Origin: Trichomonas vaginalis G3
Taxonomy: Eukaryota > Parabasalia > Trichomonadida > Trichomonadidae
Length of the DNA: 64,000 nt
Direction: 5' to 3'
Assembly: GCF_026262505.1 (NCBI RefSeq)
Contig: NC_067205.1
Span: 8,804,001-8,868,000 of the forward strand
Positions 27,687 through 36,698 of the stretch are shown here, piece by piece (positions within the stretch are counted from its first letter, which is position 1; the number at the start of each line of letters is the position of its first letter). The notes under the pieces were generated by a model. The model saw nothing but the letters and a program-made list of their open reading frames with translations, was not told the DNA's origin and did no database searches. The position numbers and the translations under genes are program-made.

Positions 27687-28088
27687 TTACATTCCCCAAG
27701 TTTGAGGCGGTTGCGGTTGGTTGTTGTTTACCCACTGTTGTGCATGGTTATATCCTCTGTTAAAGAATCTTTCACCTTGGTCCATGTAGTGTCCTGCTTG
27801 GTTATAGTAGTCATTTGCTTTGTTATAGTAGTTTCCTGCTTGTCTTCCTACATTGTCCATCCATCCTTGAACTTTTCCTCTTGTTTCAGGATTTGGAATA
27901 AGATTTGCTGCATCTCGTGCTACATCCCAACCTTTCTGTACAGTTTGTATAATAGGTTGTGCTTTCTCTTTAAGTATACCTAATGTACTCAAAATCTTCC
28001 TTCCAACTCCAAATACACCTCTGGCTATTGTTCCCACTGCGGGCAAAAATCTGGATGCAACTCCTGCTAATGCGCCAAATAAACCCAT
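27687..28088 (-). CDS. Small protein with amphipathic N-terminus (B)
   Basis: A 133-residue protein that looks whole. It starts MGLFGALAGVASRFLPAVG, a hydrophobic/amphipathic stretch with glycines. A Y/N/Q-rich repeat region (YYNKANDYYNQAGHYMDQ) follows, and the end is PPQTWGM. Such a design is typical of virion proteins that disturb membranes, such as adenovirus protein VI or pX-type proteins, but this is inference. It is divergent from the integrase, with 17 bp between the starts. Confidence 0.55.
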   Translation of the reverse strand: MGLFGALAGVASRFLPAVGTIARGVFGVGRKILSTLGILKEKAQPIIQTVQKGWDVARDAANLIPNPETRGKVQGWMDNVGRQAGNYYNKANDYYNQAGHYMDQGERFFNRGYNHAQQWVNNNQPQPPQTWGM

Positions 28089-28105
28089 TTCTTATGGGTT
28101 AAAAA

Positions 28106-29065
28106 ATGACGAATCCAAACAAGGACCCCTATGTTTCTAAGGCAACAAAGAAAGCACTCATGGTAAAAATCTTTAGTTCAACACCAAATGCTTGGTTTAT
28201 GGATATCTTGGAAAACATTCCGAGAGTTAGAACAGATGGACCTCCATACTGGCTAATATTTGTCGGTCAAAACACAAGATACTGTGAAGCCATACCATTA
28301 CAGTCCAAAAATATTTTAGATGTGAAAACTGCTTTGACAATATTCGTTGACAAATACCATCCAACAAAACTGACATCTGACTGTGAAAGTTCTTTCAAAT
28401 CAGACGATATTAAAAACTATCTGCGTTCAAAAAATGTAAACCAATATTTCATTGTCGACCAAAACCATTCTGCTCTTGGTGTCATTGACAGTTGTATAAA
28501 AATCTTAAGAGACTTAAACCAACCACAAGGTGGTGAAGCAAATGAAATGTCATATGACGACAAGTACAGACACTTCTCCATGGCAAAGATGAGACAAGTT
28601 TTAAATATTTACAATACCCGTAAACAAAAAGGTTTGGGAAACCACTCCCCCGAAGAAATGAAAAACAACCCTGACTTAGAGAAAGACTATATATTTAATA
28701 GTTTAGTCAAAAGAGACAAACAAGAAAGAATGCCAGGCTTCAAACTTCAGAAAGGTGACAAAGTAAAAATAGAAATACCTAAACGCGACCCATATGAAAA
28801 TACTATTGACTATGACAACAATGGGAACTCGACAGGTACTCGCATTCGTGTTCGTAAAAATAGAAGAAAGTATACAAGAGAATATTATGAAGTTTTAGGC
28901 AAACATGGCAAAATGTACAGACTGCAAGCAGAAGATAAAACTACTATTGTCAGACCTCGTTTCAAACTTGTCAAAGTTCAAGGTGGTATACTTTCAAAGA
29001 CAGTTCCTAACAAATATAAGACAACTCCTGACGAATATGCTAAAGAAGTTGAAAATGACGACTAA
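28106..29065 (+). CDS. Maverick integrase (retroviral type, c-integrase)
   Basis: A 319-residue integrase that looks whole. The catalytic core of RNase-H fold spans about residues 25-175, with landmarks NAWFMDIL, YCEAIPLQSK, LTSDCESSFKSDD and YFIVDQNHSALGVID. The C-terminal part has an SH3/chromodomain-like strand pattern (LQKGDKVKIEIPKRDPY, then YYEVLGKHGKMYRLQ). The family inserts the linear element by processing its terminal repeats. It is convergent with the tail-fibre gene, with stops overlapping by 4 bp. The A copy (49077-50036) is nearly identical. Confidence 0.88.
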   Translation: MTNPNKDPYVSKATKKALMVKIFSSTPNAWFMDILENIPRVRTDGPPYWLIFVGQNTRYCEAIPLQSKNILDVKTALTIFVDKYHPTKLTSDCESSFKSDDIKNYLRSKNVNQYFIVDQNHSALGVIDSCIKILRDLNQPQGGEANEMSYDDKYRHFSMAKMRQVLNIYNTRKQKGLGNHSPEEMKNNPDLEKDYIFNSLVKRDKQERMPGFKLQKGDKVKIEIPKRDPYENTIDYDNNGNSTGTRIRVRKNRRKYTREYYEVLGKHGKMYRLQAEDKTTIVRPRFKLVKVQGGILSKTVPNKYKTTPDEYAKEVENDD

Positions 29066-30585
29066 GCAATTCTATACCATGCGTAAACTGTCATGTAAGG
29101 TGGCATGTAGTCTTTACTTTGTCCCGTTGTTTGTGTATACCCTGAAACGCGATGTGTATGGTTTCCTTCTCCCTGTGTGCTACCCCAGAAACAATTTATA
29201 GCAAACTGAACGTTGTCTTTAACATCATATCCTTTACCTTTTTTCATTGCTGACCAATCCCAAAATCTATGCTTATGCCAACCTGCTTGAGATGTACTTA
29301 AATCTATGTAGTGACTGTGTGCAGGTAAGTTTTCACCTGAAATCGTTTTACTTCCACCTGTTTCCTTTGAAGAGTTTGCACAATACAAAAACCTGTCGAC
29401 TATTTGAGTCCAAGTTCCGAGACCAAGTACTACTTCTGGTCTGGTAGAGTTCATTGACGTGTAAATAGAACCTATAGGATATAGTGTTTGAAGTATTTCT
29501 GTCTTTAACGTTTGAAGCTCTGTTTTGTCAGCTTTGTTGTCATATAAATCTTGAGCAGTGAATTTAACATTGTTTTCATCCTTCATGACATAGACATTTC
29601 TACATCTAATGTATTTCATCGTCGTTATGTCATCCTCCGATGTTAAACCTTGTGGAAAGTTAGGAGGTTTCCAATTTAATACATCCCCACCAGTTTCTTC
29701 AACCGTTCCTTCAATATTTTCTATACCAACAGTTGCGAAGAAATCGTGTGTATGTCCAACGTCACTTTTCTTGTTTAAGGTTTCTTGTAAGTTTGTAATA
29801 TTTGCAATGGTATGTGTATGAGTCTTTTTAGAATATTCTTTGTCAGCTCTTGTCACTTCACTTGACATTTTATTGTCAACATATGTTTTATCCGCCTTGT
29901 CATCTAACTTTTCTTGAAGTTCATCTACGTCATAGATGTTATGTGTATGGTGTTTTTGTGGGTATGCTCTATCTGTCCATGCGAAAATATAGTCTTTTGT
30001 TGCATCTACATACTCTTTGTCAGCTTTCTTTTCAAGGCTAACGTTTAAGTCTGTTATTTCAGATATAGTATGTGTATGTCCAACGTCACTTTTCCTGTTT
30101 AAGGTTTCTTGTAAGTTTGTAATATTTGCAATGGTATGTGTATGAGTCTTTTTAGAATATTCGTTTTCAGCTCTTGTCACTTCACTTGACATTTTATTGT
30201 CAACATATGTTTTGTCTGCTAGTTCAGGATGAGTATGTTCTTTTGTTGCATATGTTGCATCTGCTCTGTCATGTTCTTCTTGAACTTTTTCAATGACATA
30301 CTCTTTGTCAGCTTTGTTGTCAACATCTGCTTTCAAAAGAAGTTCATCTATAGGTTTCTCGTTTAAAGTTCTTTTTGTTGGATTTATACAAACAGTATGG
30401 TTCTTACTGTCTTGAAACAGAAACTCGTCTGTCAATGGGTTTATCGTCAGTTTTAAGTTTCCTTCTTTCAATGACTCAGATATCTTAGAATAGTTTGAAA
30501 AGTTTGTTGTGTTCTTATTTAGAGCTTGCAAAATGAGTTGTCGGTTGTGTTGTATTTCTCTCATAGACGCTGTTTCTTTCGACAT
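29062..30585 (-). CDS. Tail-fibre-like protein with T4 gp10/gp12-type tip (B)
   Basis: A 507-residue protein that looks whole. It has an N-terminal segment, then repeated units with KADKxYVD and HTHTI motifs (about residues 95-270), like the metal-binding HxH repeats of phage tail fibres. The C-terminal domain of about 150 residues starts YPIGSIYTSMNSTRPE, continues LGTWTQIVDRFLYC and LPAHSH, and ends MPPYMTVYAWYR. This closely fits the baseplate/short-tail-fibre collar domain of T4-like phages. Such proteins bind the host surface. A receptor-binding fibre in an element of this kind suggests that it can form particles. The A copy has fewer repeats. Confidence 0.85.
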   Translation of the reverse strand: MSKETASMREIQHNRQLILQALNKNTTNFSNYSKISESLKEGNLKLTINPLTDEFLFQDSKNHTVCINPTKRTLNEKPIDELLLKADVDNKADKEYVIEKVQEEHDRADATYATKEHTHPELADKTYVDNKMSSEVTRAENEYSKKTHTHTIANITNLQETLNRKSDVGHTHTISEITDLNVSLEKKADKEYVDATKDYIFAWTDRAYPQKHHTHNIYDVDELQEKLDDKADKTYVDNKMSSEVTRADKEYSKKTHTHTIANITNLQETLNKKSDVGHTHDFFATVGIENIEGTVEETGGDVLNWKPPNFPQGLTSEDDITTMKYIRCRNVYVMKDENNVKFTAQDLYDNKADKTELQTLKTEILQTLYPIGSIYTSMNSTRPEVVLGLGTWTQIVDRFLYCANSSKETGGSKTISGENLPAHSHYIDLSTSQAGWHKHRFWDWSAMKKGKGYDVKDNVQFAINCFWGSTQGEGNHTHRVSGYTQTTGQSKDYMPPYMTVYAWYRIA

Positions 30586-30603
30586 TTTTATTCTAGATAA
30601 AAT

Positions 30604-31450
30604 ATGCTTTCAATAAAAAGAAAATTCTAGAGTTGCTACAACTAAACCATTAGATGAACTTTTTACCAATGTCGGTCAAAAGTTTGAGACAGAGACCGTA
30701 AAGCATGAAGGCTATCGTTTTGACTACCCGTTAAGATGGCTAAGAGACCCATCCGTCACAAAAGCTATTGGCTTTCGTAGAATGAAGTTCATTTCAGAAG
30801 CCATACATGGTTTCCCATTTACGGTCGCTTTTGAAATTCGATACTATAACAAAGAGAAACGTACGTATGAGAAATTTGAACAGGGAAAACTTTTACAAGT
30901 GAATTTGCTTGTAAACTTAGAAACAACTCTTCAAGCTTTTCAAGAAAAAAAATAAACGATATCTATCTCGAATATGCAAAACAGTACAACATTGACGAAG
31001 GAGAGTACCATCTCGATATTTATATGACAGGAAAAATGCAACTGTTAAAATCAATAGAATAAAGACCTTGGAGAAGACGTTTATATTTCTACAAAATATA
31101 ACAACTTGGCATGGTATAGGTTTCTGAGGATGTTAAATCAGCCTGCAGAATATCCAGTACACCCGGACTTTTATGAAGTCGAAAACCCTAATGGAACATA
31201 TGAAAATGTTTTCGACTCAGATGCTATTATAGTTCATGCTTCATTTTCTGGCGCCCAAAACTCTTTTTTATGCTTGGCAAATGACTTTTACGAAAAACCT
31301 ACAAAGCTATATGAACCACCGAGTGGAAGTATTTCAGACTTTCAAGTATGGTTTACAACAGATGGAAGAAAGAGAATAGTTCCATTATACCATGTGTTTT
31401 ACTTAGAACTTAGTTTCATATACAACTACTATCGAACGGTAAAAATATAA
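30604..31450 (+). pseudogene. Candidate structural protein, paralogue 2 (B, broken)
   Basis: B counterpart of the whole gene at 51308-52156 in A, at the same place: divergent from the tail-fibre gene, with 18 bp between starts. It has about two breaks. It is related to the paralogue at 25370-26230. Confidence 0.6.
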
Positions 31451-31454
31451 TTTT

Positions 31455-31694
31455 TTAATACGGTTGAGGTGTTGGATTTGGTTGCCAACTAGACTGTGGT
31501 GCAGGTTCAGGCTGTTGTATAACAGGAGCTTGTTCTTCTGGTTCAGGGTCTTTAGGTATAATACCAACAACTGACCTACTCTTTTACCAATATTTTTGAC
31601 TCCGTTCCAAATTCCTCTTCCGACAGGTTTTATTCCATTCCATATACCTCTTCCAACATTTCGAAAGAAGTTTCCTATTCTGAAAGAAACCCAT
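31455..31694 (-). pseudogene. Small amphipathic protein, copy B (broken)
   Basis: Counterpart of 52161-52403 in A, with about one break. Same P/Q-rich end (AAPVIQQPEP type) and same neighbours. Confidence 0.55.
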
Positions 31695-31711
31695 TTACTA
31701 TATGTAAAAAT

Positions 31712-32074
31712 CTAATGTCCACCTAGTCTCTTACGTTTCCTTCTGAGTTCCATTGCATTCTTTAACTGGAGCTCATACATTCTATTTCTCCTCTGGTAGA
31801 AAACATACTCTGGGTCAACTCCTGTGTTCGCGTCATCTGCATAGAGTTGTTTATATCCCACTTCAGGGTTTGTATAAAACTCTTTCCATCTCATATTTGC
31901 ATACCATGGTGGCAAACCTAACGCAGCGTCATTTGACATGGCAGTTTGCATTTGTACATCTGTTGGCACTTGACCATAGTTTGCCATTGCAGTTTGTATT
32001 CTAACTTCATTTGGAATATTCTCTGGGTTTGGTTGTCCAGGTTGCTGTGCATTCGCTAAGTTCTGTGCGTCCAT
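31712..32074 (-). CDS. Small unknown virion-type protein, 120 residues (B)
   Basis: It looks whole. It starts MDAQNLANAQQPGQPNPEN, has two MQTAM-type repeats (IQTAMANYGQ, MQTAMSNDAA), then an aromatic segment LPPWYANMRWKEFY, and ends in a basic tail RRKRKRLGGH. It is almost identical in A (52422-52784). The basic, glycine-ending tail would fit a DNA-core or capsid protein; this is not proven. Confidence 0.55.
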   Translation of the reverse strand: MDAQNLANAQQPGQPNPENIPNEVRIQTAMANYGQVPTDVQMQTAMSNDAALGLPPWYANMRWKEFYTNPEVGYKQLYADDANTGVDPEYVFYQRRNRMYELQLKNAMELRRKRKRLGGH

Positions 32075-32097
32075 TTAATATTAGATAAAAATATCTC

Positions 32098-32229
32098 TTA
32101 CGAGTACATATACTGGACATTTGCAGGCATTGGTTCATCTTCATATTCTCTATATCTTTCTGCCACGTCAAATAAGTAAATGACACAATGGAAAAAACCT
32201 AAAACAAGTAGTCCTATTTCAAACCACAT
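32098..32229 (-). CDS. 43-residue membrane protein overlapping the methylase end (B)
   Basis: Short gene starting MWFEIGLLVLGFFHCVIYLF, with a single transmembrane helix and then a charged tail ending QYMYS-like. Its ATG lies inside the last codons of the adenine methylase gene, a 16-bp overlap in another frame. The same arrangement and protein are kept in A (52808-52939), which supports it as a real gene. Confidence 0.6.
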   Translation of the reverse strand: MWFEIGLLVLGFFHCVIYLFDVAERYREYEDEPMPANVQYMYS

Positions 32230-33032
32230 TTACTTACCAATAAAATTTCTTTGTTATGACACTTTCTCCGGTTTATAGGACCTCTCTCATATTCTATCTT
32301 ATCGTATCTAAACTCATAGTCATGTATGTCCTCTAACCATCTCATGACACTTTCCAAACCACTTTTATCGGATGTAAAGTAAAAGCATGGATGGTTATGT
32401 ACAACGTCTAAAGTTTCTAAAGAGTCTCTCAAAGTCCAGTCTACTTGGTATTGAAAATCATATGTGTTATAGAACGGCGGGTCTACTATAAAGAAAACAT
32501 TTTCCTTGTCTTTATATTTTTCATACAACTCTGTCCAACGACATCTCACAAACTCTATACCCTCAGTATATTTTTCTATGTCCTCTTTGAAAACATTTGT
32601 ATAGTTAAGATATAAAACTTTTGACATAAGTGTTTCAATGTCATGAACTCTTATAGAACCACTATACAATAGTCTAGAAGATATACTATCCCAGTCAATA
32701 TACTCTGCTTTTTTCAAAACCTCTCTGACAGTATTTTTCTTATCTAATGGTATACGTTCCATCTTACCTATAGGTATCTTTTCTTTTAACTCTTTCAATA
32801 TTTTGTTTGTGTCTGGTATATGTTTGAGACGGTTCATATAGTTGTCGAAGTCATTGCATATAATCTTTGAGTCAGGAAATACAGTATGGCACAAATGAGA
32901 TATATAGAAACTTCCACCGAACAAATCTACAAATGTTAGACCATTCGGTAGTTTCTTAAGTTCTCTCAATAGAATATCTTTACATCTACTCTTATTTCCA
33001 AAGAAGGGTAACGGTGGTTTTGTAAAATTCAT
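32214..33032 (-). CDS. D12-class adenine-N6 DNA methyltransferase (B)
   Basis: A 272-residue enzyme that looks whole. Motif X is PPLPFFGNKS near the start, the AdoMet-binding motif I is FVDLFGG near residue 36, and the catalytic motif IV is DPPFYNT near residue 180, then HPCFYFTSDKSG. This is the order of Dam/D12 enzymes, which methylate adenine, often in GATC. It is the last gene before the right end. Methylation could mark element DNA or protect it. The start MNFTKPPLPF is chosen because it is shared with A and directly precedes motif X. Confidence 0.88.
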   Translation of the reverse strand: MNFTKPPLPFFGNKSRCKDILLRELKKLPNGLTFVDLFGGSFYISHLCHTVFPDSKIICNDFDNYMNRLKHIPDTNKILKELKEKIPIGKMERIPLDKKNTVREVLKKAEYIDWDSISSRLLYSGSIRVHDIETLMSKVLYLNYTNVFKEDIEKYTEGIEFVRCRWTELYEKYKDKENVFFIVDPPFYNTYDFQYQVDWTLRDSLETLDVVHNHPCFYFTSDKSGLESVMRWLEDIHDYEFRYDKIEYERGPINRRKCHNKEILLVSKCGLK

Positions 33033-33149
33033 TTTATATATATATAATAAAAATGTTTTTACCTGAAAAGTGACAGAAAAGTGACAAAACATGAAAACAT
33101 ATATAATTTGTGAAAAGCTCCTGGAAGACCCGTATATAAGAACTTCATT

Positions 33150-33201
33150 TATACTAAACATCTTCAGGGGCTAGAGGGGCGCAGCCCTGGAAGCCCCACT
33201 A

Positions 33202-33237
<36 letters not shown>
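33150..33237 (-). repeat. Maverick B right terminal inverted repeat
   Basis: Reverse copy of the element end: TTCATTTATACTAAACATC, CTAGAG, a hairpin GGGC-GCA-GCCC (33177-33187), CCTGGAAGCCCCACTACC and a T-tract to 33237. AGATT follows as target duplication. Its hairpin stem differs from the left end of the same element. Confidence 0.85.
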
Positions 33238-33240
<3 letters not shown>

Positions 33241-33930
33241 TTCTTGCAAATCATCAAAAATAATTGTATTTTAAAAAACGATCAAATTATCCTTTCATTA
33301 TTTTAAACTTAAATTAGTTTTTATGATTGACTAAAGCAATCATATTTATTCATCATTAAATAAACAAAAAAATAATATTTGAGAGTTATTTCAAAAAAAA
33401 CACATTGAATTTATTCATTTGTCTCAATTTCAGTATTATAAATTTTTATAATTTCAATATTTTGAAATACACTTTTTAATATTTCAATATTTATGATATT
33501 TCAATGTATTAAGTGGTCTCAAATTGAGCTTCTCAAATATAAGTTGGCCTATTCAAATAATAAAATTAAATAATATTTAAAATAATAAATAAAAGTGATT
33601 GAGGTCATAGCAAAACGGCTGTTTCAGTCATTAATTCTTAAAAATAAAAAGGGTAAAAACTAAATAAAATGGGTAAAATTCAATAGTGTCTGTGCTATCG
33701 TTCAATTTGAAGGTGTCTTTTGAAACCGCAAGACACATTGAATTTTTGAATAGTGTATTATGGTTTGACAGACACCAATGAAAAAAATAAAATGATATTT
33801 ATTTTAAATATATAAGATCCTTATATAAAATATAAATATTTTATCGTTTCATTTTCTTGTTTTAGAAATGTTTTTTATTGAAAAATCAATAAAACTAACT
33901 CCAAAATAAAATTTTTGATTTAAAGACACT
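33238..33930. other. Right part of the hAT-like element, gene-free
   Basis: About 700 bp of very AT-rich sequence with no gene. Motifs of the AGACACC type recur (33733, 33769, 33925, 33955), matching those near the left end of the same transposon. They may be transposase binding sites. Confidence 0.6.
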
Positions 33931-33987
33931 ATGATGACACCAGGCAAATCTTCCAAGACACCTATCGTCGGGAATCTAACAACCCTA

Positions 33988-34962
33988 ATTTCTATCGAAC
34001 TTACTCCAAGCAAAAATAACTTAGTCATTGCACCAACACAAGACCCATTCACTCTTACAGAAGTAGTGGGAACAAATAAAATGTCATTCGCCGACTTTTG
34101 CAAAAACAAAGTTGACTTAGACTTTGGTTTCTCAAACCTCAACACTGAAGTAAACTATTATTTCAATGCTGCTGGAGATGCTTGGGACCCAGTTAAGTTC
34201 ACATGCGAAAAGTTTGAATGCAAGAGAATAGAAAGCAGACTTGCAGTCTATATGTTGGACCCAGATATTTCAAATGCTTTAGCTGCCAAATATATTGCAG
34301 TTCCACTTATGTTCCCTATACACCAAATATCTGTCAAAGACTTTGCAGGTGAAGTTGGAAACCAAAGTGCTGACCCAGGTGCAAGAACAGATATTGCTTT
34401 AACAACTGCAATGAAACATGCAGATACTATGTTTGTACTGTTCAGACGAACTATAAATGACTATTCTTGCTTCTACAACCCTGGTATTAAATACCATATA
34501 AACATAGATGGCAAATATTATCCAAGAGAAGAATATTCTACAGTTGAGGATATGAGGTCATACAACTTGACATTAGATGCTATGAACTTTAACAACAACT
34601 TCACAACAACCATTAACCCTGAAATGCAAAGTTCTATTATGCCATATGTGAAAGTATGGACTCATACAGGAGGTCAAAAAACTCAATATACAAATGGAGA
34701 CCGTTCAAACTTTTGGCTTGGCATTCCATTTGCTGACTCAGAAGACTTTATGGGTGGTATTTCAACTGTTGGTACAGTTCAAATACAATATACTGGTGAC
34801 AGAGACGGTCCAGATGAATTGAGAGCAAAGAAGTTTACAAAACCAATAGCACTTTTCACGGAAGATGCTCTTTTGAAGATTCGTTCGATGAAACCTGCTG
34901 GGGCTCCTCAGATTGGCATAACGACAGCTTCCATCGAGCAGATTTTGGCAGCAGGTCAGTAA
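33988..34962 (+). pseudogene. Major capsid protein, 3' part in Maverick A
   Basis: Rest of the capsid gene interrupted at 8588, with the same sequence as the second part of the gene at 61253-62860. The plus-strand frame continues through it without further breaks. Confidence 0.8.
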
Positions 34963-35274
34963 GTTGTTCTTGAACTGACTTCTCTCCGTCAAATATTGAC
35001 AGTACGCCAGTTTTGACATAATATTGTAAGATAAACTTTCCTTTAGAAATATCGGTCAGTTTTGTTGTTATATTTTTGTCTGCTTCAAGAACTTTCACCA
35101 TTTCAGTTATACCAACTTTCTTTGCTTATGAAAATATTTTGGTTCAGCAAATATTGCTATTCTATAACATTTTCCATTGTTTGTATAAAGAACTATTCTG
35201 TCAATGAACTTGTATTGTTTGTGTGTGTAAACTTTGTTCTGCTTCAATTCGAAGAGATACTCAAATACGTCCAT
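34856..35274 (-). pseudogene. Small unknown protein overlapping the capsid tail, copy A
   Basis: Counterpart of 62754-63173, with about one break. It overlaps the capsid gene end by about 107 bp on the other strand. Confidence 0.45.
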
Positions 35275-35292
35275 CTTTTTATTCTAAGTAAA

Positions 35293-35876
35293 ATGTCATT
35301 TCCGAAAAATAGAAGCGTAAGTGTTTCAAAAGGTTTAATGGCGATGGCAGATGTGAAGTTAAATTCACCAACTCAAACAAACAGTCAAAGTGTTGTTGTC
35401 AATGTCAAAGAAAGAGATGTTGAAGTGGGGAAACCATACGAAGACGAAGATGGTATAACAATAGTTCCTGTAAAAGAACAACCAACATACCCTGAAGTTA
35501 GCAGAGACTTAAGTTCTGTTGCAGATATTCGAAAACGACTACAAGACAAACTTAAAACAAACTTAAAACTCAGGAGAAGATTTGTCAAGCTTTGGGTATA
35601 ATGTTAAACTTGGTCGAACACAACCCTGTAAAAGTGAACTCATATGTCATCGCACCTCATGAAGTTTTGAAAGAACTATTGAAACTTTTGACAGAGGCAG
35701 ACGATATAAACATCAAAGAAATAGAACCCGACATTGCTTGCTGTGGTGTTTCATACAATGTCATTGACAAGATATACGTTATGAAAGGAGGTGAAACGTT
35801 GAACTTAAAATATAGTTTCCCAGACGTCATAAAAATATTTGACGACCACAACATTTCATTAAAATTTACTTGCTAA
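35293..35876 (+). pseudogene. Unknown 194-residue Maverick protein, copy A (broken)
   Basis: Counterpart of the whole gene at 63192-63773, with about one break. Confidence 0.7.
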
Positions 35877-35880
35877 GTAA

Positions 35881-36670
35881 ATGGCAGAAGACATAGTGGT
35901 TTATACTATTACGACTAAAAACCCTGAGTCATATAATTCTATAACAACAAACTTACAAAGTCCTCAAGGACGATATTGTAAACTAACCTTAAACACAATG
36001 ACGACTAAAGCCTGTTTTGCTCTTTTGACACCAGAAGACTTTATTGTTGTGAATGGTAAAAAATACTCCTTTGAAGATACTTACTCAGATATACCACCAA
36101 CAGGTTTTGTTGACTTATTTAATACTTTACGTACGAGTGTAACATGTGCTGCAACTAGAGCAGGTTTCATTATGTTTGGATGTCCGACTGAGTTTACTAT
36201 AAAGATATGAGCTATAATACAAAACTTATTTCTGGTTTTTACTACCAACAGTTTCCTATAACAGGAAAAGGTGTCATACAAGGAATGTCTATTCCATTGA
36301 CATTAAGCACACCAAATCTTATATATTGTTTCAAACTTAGGTTCAAAGTGTTATTCGAATGTCGACAGAAACTATTATGACCAAAAGATACTTATGCGTA
36401 TAAACAATACTTTCTCTGCTGGTTTGCCTATTGTTCATTCGAATGCAGAATTTTCAACCTTAGTGAACTCAAACACTTTGGCAAGTATAACGTTGACATT
36501 AGTTGACGCAAACTTTGTTCCTGTAAAACTTTTATGTCCTATGTATTTGTCAATGACGGCAGAAAGTTTCGAATTGGAAGATGCAACTGGTGAAAGTATT
36601 GTATTACAAGAACAACTTCAACAACAAAATAGCTCAAGAACAACAAATGGAACAACAAAGTCAAGAATAA
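35881..36670 (+). pseudogene. Candidate minor capsid (penton-like) protein, copy A (broken)
   Basis: Counterpart of 15111-15912, with about four breaks. It follows the previous gene after 4 bases and precedes the helicase by 28 bp. Confidence 0.45.
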
Positions 36671-36698
36671 AAATAATATTTTTTTTATTTTTATAAAA

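Larger units (their letters stand above)
8958..33237 (+). mobile_element. Maverick/Polinton B (24.3 kb), nested
   Basis: A complete-length element from A-tract (8958-9004) to T-tract (33204-33237). It is flanked by the target duplication AGATT at 8953-8957 and 33238-33242, and lies inside the hAT-like element. It has the Maverick backbone: coiled-coil protein, capsid, helicase, packaging ATPase, integrase, tail-fibre protein and adenine methylase. The accessory zone holds two KilA-N genes, an HNH gene and several repeat arrays. I find no DNA polymerase gene in it. The left half is broken in about ten places, and nearly all genes right of 17200 look whole. It is young, and younger than A and the hAT element because it is the innermost insertion. 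Confidence 0.9.
8588..33987. mobile_element. hAT-like DNA transposon, non-autonomous, split by Maverick B
   Basis: The element has 11-bp perfect inverted ends TAGGGTTGTTA at 8588-8598 and 33977-33987. It is flanked by the 8-bp duplication ATTTCTAT at 8580-8587 and 33988-33995. An 8-bp duplication with T at position 2 and A at position 7, and ends of the form YARNG, are typical of hAT elements; a Mutator-like element is the alternative. Its own sequence is only 8588-8957 and 33238-33987, about 1.1 kb, with no transposase. AGACACC-type motifs recur near both ends, including the perfect palindrome AAGACACCATGGTGTCTT at 8623-8640. Maverick B sits inside it. Confidence 0.75.

Noticed and set aside
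28106-29065. LTR retrotransposon or retrovirus because of the integrase
   Set aside because: No long terminal repeats, gag or reverse transcriptase. The integrase is part of a Maverick with capsid, ATPase and polymerase B.
29062-30585. Bacterial or phage contamination because of the tail-fibre protein
   Set aside because: The gene occurs in the same place in two elements, between the integrase and other Maverick genes, with the same AT-rich codon use and very short divergent spacers.
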